Made by a program: the position numbers and the translations under genes. This document shows, one piece after another, positions 61,822 through 64,000 of a stretch of 64,000 nucleotides of DNA (position 1 is the stretch's first letter; each line of letters opens with the position of its first letter). The stretch covers positions 124,001 to 188,000 of the forward strand of contig JBIIHW010000002.1 of assembly GCA_044235425.1 (NCBI GenBank), written 5' to 3'. The DNA comes from JBJSXJ01 sp044235425 (GTDB lineage Bacteria; Planctomycetota; Planctomycetia; Pirellulales; Pirellulaceae). The notes below the pieces were generated by a model. The model did not search any database, was not told where the DNA came from, and worked only from the letters and a program-made list of their open reading frames with translations.

Positions 61822-63255
61822 ATGTATGCGACGCGACGAGATATCTTGGAATCGCTTGGCAGCGGCTTTGGCACATTAGCGCTAGCTGGTTTACTTGATC
61901 AGGCGGGGTTGTTGTCATTCGTGGACGGTGCGGAGTCCTCCAGGAGCCCAAATCCTCTGGCCCCGCGCCGGGGCCATTTCCGTGGCCAGGCCAAGGCCGT
62001 GATACAGCTGTGTCAGAACGGAGGTCCGTCACAGATGGATCTGTTCGATCACAAGCCCGAACTGTCCAAGCGTAGCGGGCAGCCTCATCCCGAGCAGGTA
62101 GAGGTCTTTCAGCTCGGTAACAAAAACGTGCTGCTCGGCACGCCATTCAAGTTTGAACAGCATGGTCAGTGTGGCATGGAGTTGTCGGAGTTAATTCCGC
62201 ATCTAGCTGAAGTGGCAGATGATCTGTGTCTTATCCGCTCCATGTATACAGAGAACAACAATCATCCTTTTGCGCTGAATATGCTGCAAACGGGCAAGAC
62301 GTTCAATGGTCGCCCAGCGATGGGGTCATGGATTGGCTATGCCCTCGGGACCGAAAATCAGGATTTGCCTTGCTACATCGTGCTCCGTGATCCAGCGGGC
62401 TACAACACGTCTGGCAAGATGGTTTGGTCGAGTGGCTGGTTACCCGCCGTCTATCAGGGGACTGAATTCAGTTCGTCAGGAGCTCCGGTACTCCACTTGA
62501 ATCCCGCACGTCCTATTGCTGCTGACTCGCAGACTCGAGCGCGACGGTTTCTACAGGAACTCAATACCACGCACCTTCATAACCATCCTCGTGAAACTGA
62601 ATTGGAGGCTCGCATACAGAACTTCGAGCTGGCGGCACGCATGCAACTTACCGCGACACAGGTGCTCGATCTAAAATCCGAAACGCAAGCAACTCACAAA
62701 CTATATGGACTCGATAATCCCGCCACTGCGGCGTACGGCACACGTTGTCTCATGGCGCGTCGGCTCATCGAATCGGGCGTGCGTTTTGTGCAAATCTTCC
62801 CTCCGCTCGATCCATCATTTCAGCCGTGGGACAATCATTCGAATCTTAAAAATGATCTACGCAAGATCTGTGGGCACGTCGATCAACCCAGTGCGGCACT
62901 CATCGTGGATCTAAAACAGCGAGGGCTTCTGGAAGATGTCGTGGTCATGTGGACAGGAGAATTTGGTCGCTTACCGATCACCGAAGGTGCCGACGGTCGA
63001 GATCACAATCGGCACGCGTTCAGTACGATCATGGCCGGTGGTGGTTTTCGAGCTGGGCATATTCATGGCGCGACGGATGAGTTCGGTTACAAGTCCGTGG
63101 AAAAGCGTGTTAGCGTTCCCGACCTGCACGCGACGATCTTAAACCAACTGGGGATCGATCACACAAAGCTGACATTCACTCATAGTGGCCGCCCCGAGCG
63201 CCTGACCGATCCGGATGTAACGGGAGCACGCGTGGTGAGGGAGATTTTGACGTGA
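61822..63255 (+). CDS. DUF1501 protein with twin-arginine-type signal (partner of large cytochrome)
   Basis: This 477-residue protein starts at ATG 61822, 7 bases after the cytochrome stop; the frame is open from 61792 within the upstream gene. The signal is ATRRDILESLGSGFGTLALA. Family blocks: QLCQNGGPSQMDLFDHKPEL, WTGEFGRLPITEGADGRDHN and PDLHATILNQLGIDHTKLTF. The layout closely follows the DUF1501 gene at 35675. It is probably co-translated with the cytochrome. Function unassigned. Confidence 0.92.
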   Translation: MYATRRDILESLGSGFGTLALAGLLDQAGLLSFVDGAESSRSPNPLAPRRGHFRGQAKAVIQLCQNGGPSQMDLFDHKPELSKRSGQPHPEQVEVFQLGNKNVLLGTPFKFEQHGQCGMELSELIPHLAEVADDLCLIRSMYTENNNHPFALNMLQTGKTFNGRPAMGSWIGYALGTENQDLPCYIVLRDPAGYNTSGKMVWSSGWLPAVYQGTEFSSSGAPVLHLNPARPIAADSQTRARRFLQELNTTHLHNHPRETELEARIQNFELAARMQLTATQVLDLKSETQATHKLYGLDNPATAAYGTRCLMARRLIESGVRFVQIFPPLDPSFQPWDNHSNLKNDLRKICGHVDQPSAALIVDLKQRGLLEDVVVMWTGEFGRLPITEGADGRDHNRHAFSTIMAGGGFRAGHIHGATDEFGYKSVEKRVSVPDLHATILNQLGIDHTKLTFTHSGRPERLTDPDVTGARVVREILT

Positions 63256-63653
63256 GTTGTCTCAGGCGCAGTTGTTAGAGTCGTCGGGGCGGCGGCGGCG
63301 CCAAGAGCCTTCTTCATTCATCCCCTGGGTGGTGACAGGTGGCGTAACTTTGTGTGCTTGTCGCACGACTCTCCGAGGCGTATCTCTGTGTCTGTAGCTA
63401 AGACCATTTCAAGGGAGAGTATCGCGAGGCGCTTATCGACTTGGAAAGTCGAGCGACGCTGGTTGGACGCTTCGCGAGGCGCGAAAAGTCAAGCGACGAT
63501 GGTTGGGCGCGTCGGTGACTCGGGAACGTCCGCTTGCTCTAGCTCGAATTCATAGGTTCGACAGTAGTCAGCGGCGTCGTCAACGAGTGGTTCTGCCTTG
63601 GGCATGCCAGCAGCGTCTTTTACGAGCGGGAGTGAAATGACAATTGACGAGTT
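63256..63653. other. Intergenic region with a degenerate direct repeat
   Basis: This gap of 398 bases lies between the DUF1501 gene and the convergent ppsA gene. Open frames here (for example one at 63352-63555) are short, Ser/Arg-rich and lack a ribosome site, so I do not call a gene. A direct repeat is present (63444-63470 and 63484-63510). Confidence 0.6.
63444..63510. repeat. Imperfect 27-bp direct repeat
   Basis: AAGTCGAGCGACGCTGG and TTGGACGC at 63444-63470 recur as AAGTCAAGCGACGATGG and TTGGGCGC at 63484-63510, an offset of 40 bases. A smaller CGCGAGGCGC repeat occurs at 63423-63432 and 63473-63482. Its role is unknown. Confidence 0.7.
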
Positions 63654-64000
63654 TTAGGAGTTCTCTCGTTCCAGAATTGCAAGAGTGGTTTTGAGCACTG
63701 TGTCTGGGTTAAGCGAGATGCTGTCGATACCTTGTTCGACCAGGAACTGCACGAACTCGGGATAGTCACTTGGTGCCTGACCGCAGATGCCAATTTTGCG
63801 GCCGCGAGCGTGGCATTGGGCGATGGCCTGGGCGATCATCTTTTTCACCGCCGGGTTGCGCTCGTCAAATAGAGGAGCAACGATGTCGCTGTCTCGATCG
63901 ACACCGAGAATGAGTTGGGTGAGGTCGTTTGATCCGATGCTGAAGCCATCGAAGATGTCGGCAAACTCATTGGCGAGAATAACGTTACTCGGAATTTCAC
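63654..64000 (-). CDS. ppsA: Phosphoenolpyruvate synthase, C-terminal part (cut by window edge)
   Basis: The minus-strand frame runs from the window edge to a TAA at 63654-63656 and encodes the last 115 residues. The segment GFSIGSNDLTQLILGVDRDS and then CGQAPSDYPEF and SISLNPDTVLKT are the PEP-utilising C-terminal barrel of phosphoenolpyruvate synthase, including the catalytic Cys region (ICGQAPSD). The enzyme converts pyruvate and ATP to PEP, AMP and phosphate for gluconeogenesis. The same end motifs also occur in pyruvate phosphate dikinase, but the spacing and wording favour PpsA. The N-terminal ATP-grasp part lies outside. Confidence 0.9.
   Translation of the reverse strand, partial: EIPSNVILANEFADIFDGFSIGSNDLTQLILGVDRDSDIVAPLFDERNPAVKKMIAQAIAQCHARGRKIGICGQAPSDYPEFVQFLVEQGIDSISLNPDTVLKTTLAILERENS

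Noticed and set aside
33010..63255. Composite transposon or phage origin for the cytochrome run
   Set aside because: No transposase, integrase, terminal inverted repeats or tRNA junction was seen; repetition is at gene-family level.
63352..63555. 67-codon ORF after the last DUF1501 gene
   Set aside because: Ser/Arg-rich, spans the direct repeat, no signal or ribosome site.
1..64000. tRNA or rRNA genes
   Set aside because: I saw no cloverleaf-like sequence or conserved rRNA segment while reading, though a dedicated scan was not possible.

Overview
The window reads as chromosomal DNA of a planctomycete, probably of the Pirellula/Rhodopirellula type. The evidence is gene content. There are five planctomycete-type cytochrome proteins (families DUF1549/DUF1553 and DUF1587/1592/1588/1585), three DUF1501 and three DUF1552 proteins. 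There is also a sigma factor overlapping a large Ser/Thr kinase, an FG-GAP/haem lipoprotein, and a bacterial topoisomerase VI. I saw no rRNA, tRNA, CRISPR array, IS element or phage gene. No strain or species can be named from the sequence alone.

Region 1 (1-12.6 kb, all + strand) is an envelope and transport block. It holds the tail of an unknown gene, a WecA/MraY-like sugar-phosphate transferase, an O-antigen ligase-like membrane protein with C-terminal TPRs, a DUF1573 protein and a tetrahaem lipoprotein. These are followed by a three-gene ABC-2 exporter, a UbiA prenyltransferase, a TIM-barrel isomerase-like protein and an OB-fold/HD exoribonuclease-like protein. Region 2 (12.7-19.2 kb) has a minus-strand MFS-RidA pair, a divergent HGSNAT-like acyltransferase, a secreted esterase, a 20-bp tandem repeat array and two small secreted proteins of unknown function. 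Region 3 (19.2-24.1 kb) is a top6B-top6A operon for DNA topoisomerase VI, an archaeal/eukaryotic-type enzyme that is rare in bacteria, followed by a convergent TPR protein.

Region 4 (24.2-33 kb) has an FG-GAP/haem lipoprotein overlapping a ceramidase-like hydrolase, a convergent esterase, a sigma factor-Ser/Thr kinase operon and a secreted EF-hand protein.

Region 5 (33.0-63.3 kb, all + strand) is the most distinctive part. It is a run of secreted cytochrome-like proteins, each adjacent to a twin-arginine-type partner. DUF1549/DUF1553 cytochromes pair with DUF1501, and DUF1587-type cytochromes pair with DUF1552, without exception here. Within it a three-gene unit (DUF1587-type cytochrome, DUF1552, and an unrecognised secreted protein called H here) occurs twice in permuted order. 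The two copies flank an unpaired DUF1501 and an SGNH-hydrolase/LRR fusion. A DUF6807 (PmoA-like) protein and a small coupled ORF also lie in the run. A shared extracytoplasmic role, perhaps oxidative or hydrolytic processing of a polymer, is inference only; none of these domains has a function I can assign with certainty. The window ends inside a minus-strand phosphoenolpyruvate synthase.

Three genes carry in-frame 15-bp (pentapeptide) tandem repeats, and two intergenic regions carry tandem repeats of 15-20 bp, so short-period repeat expansion recurs in this genome.
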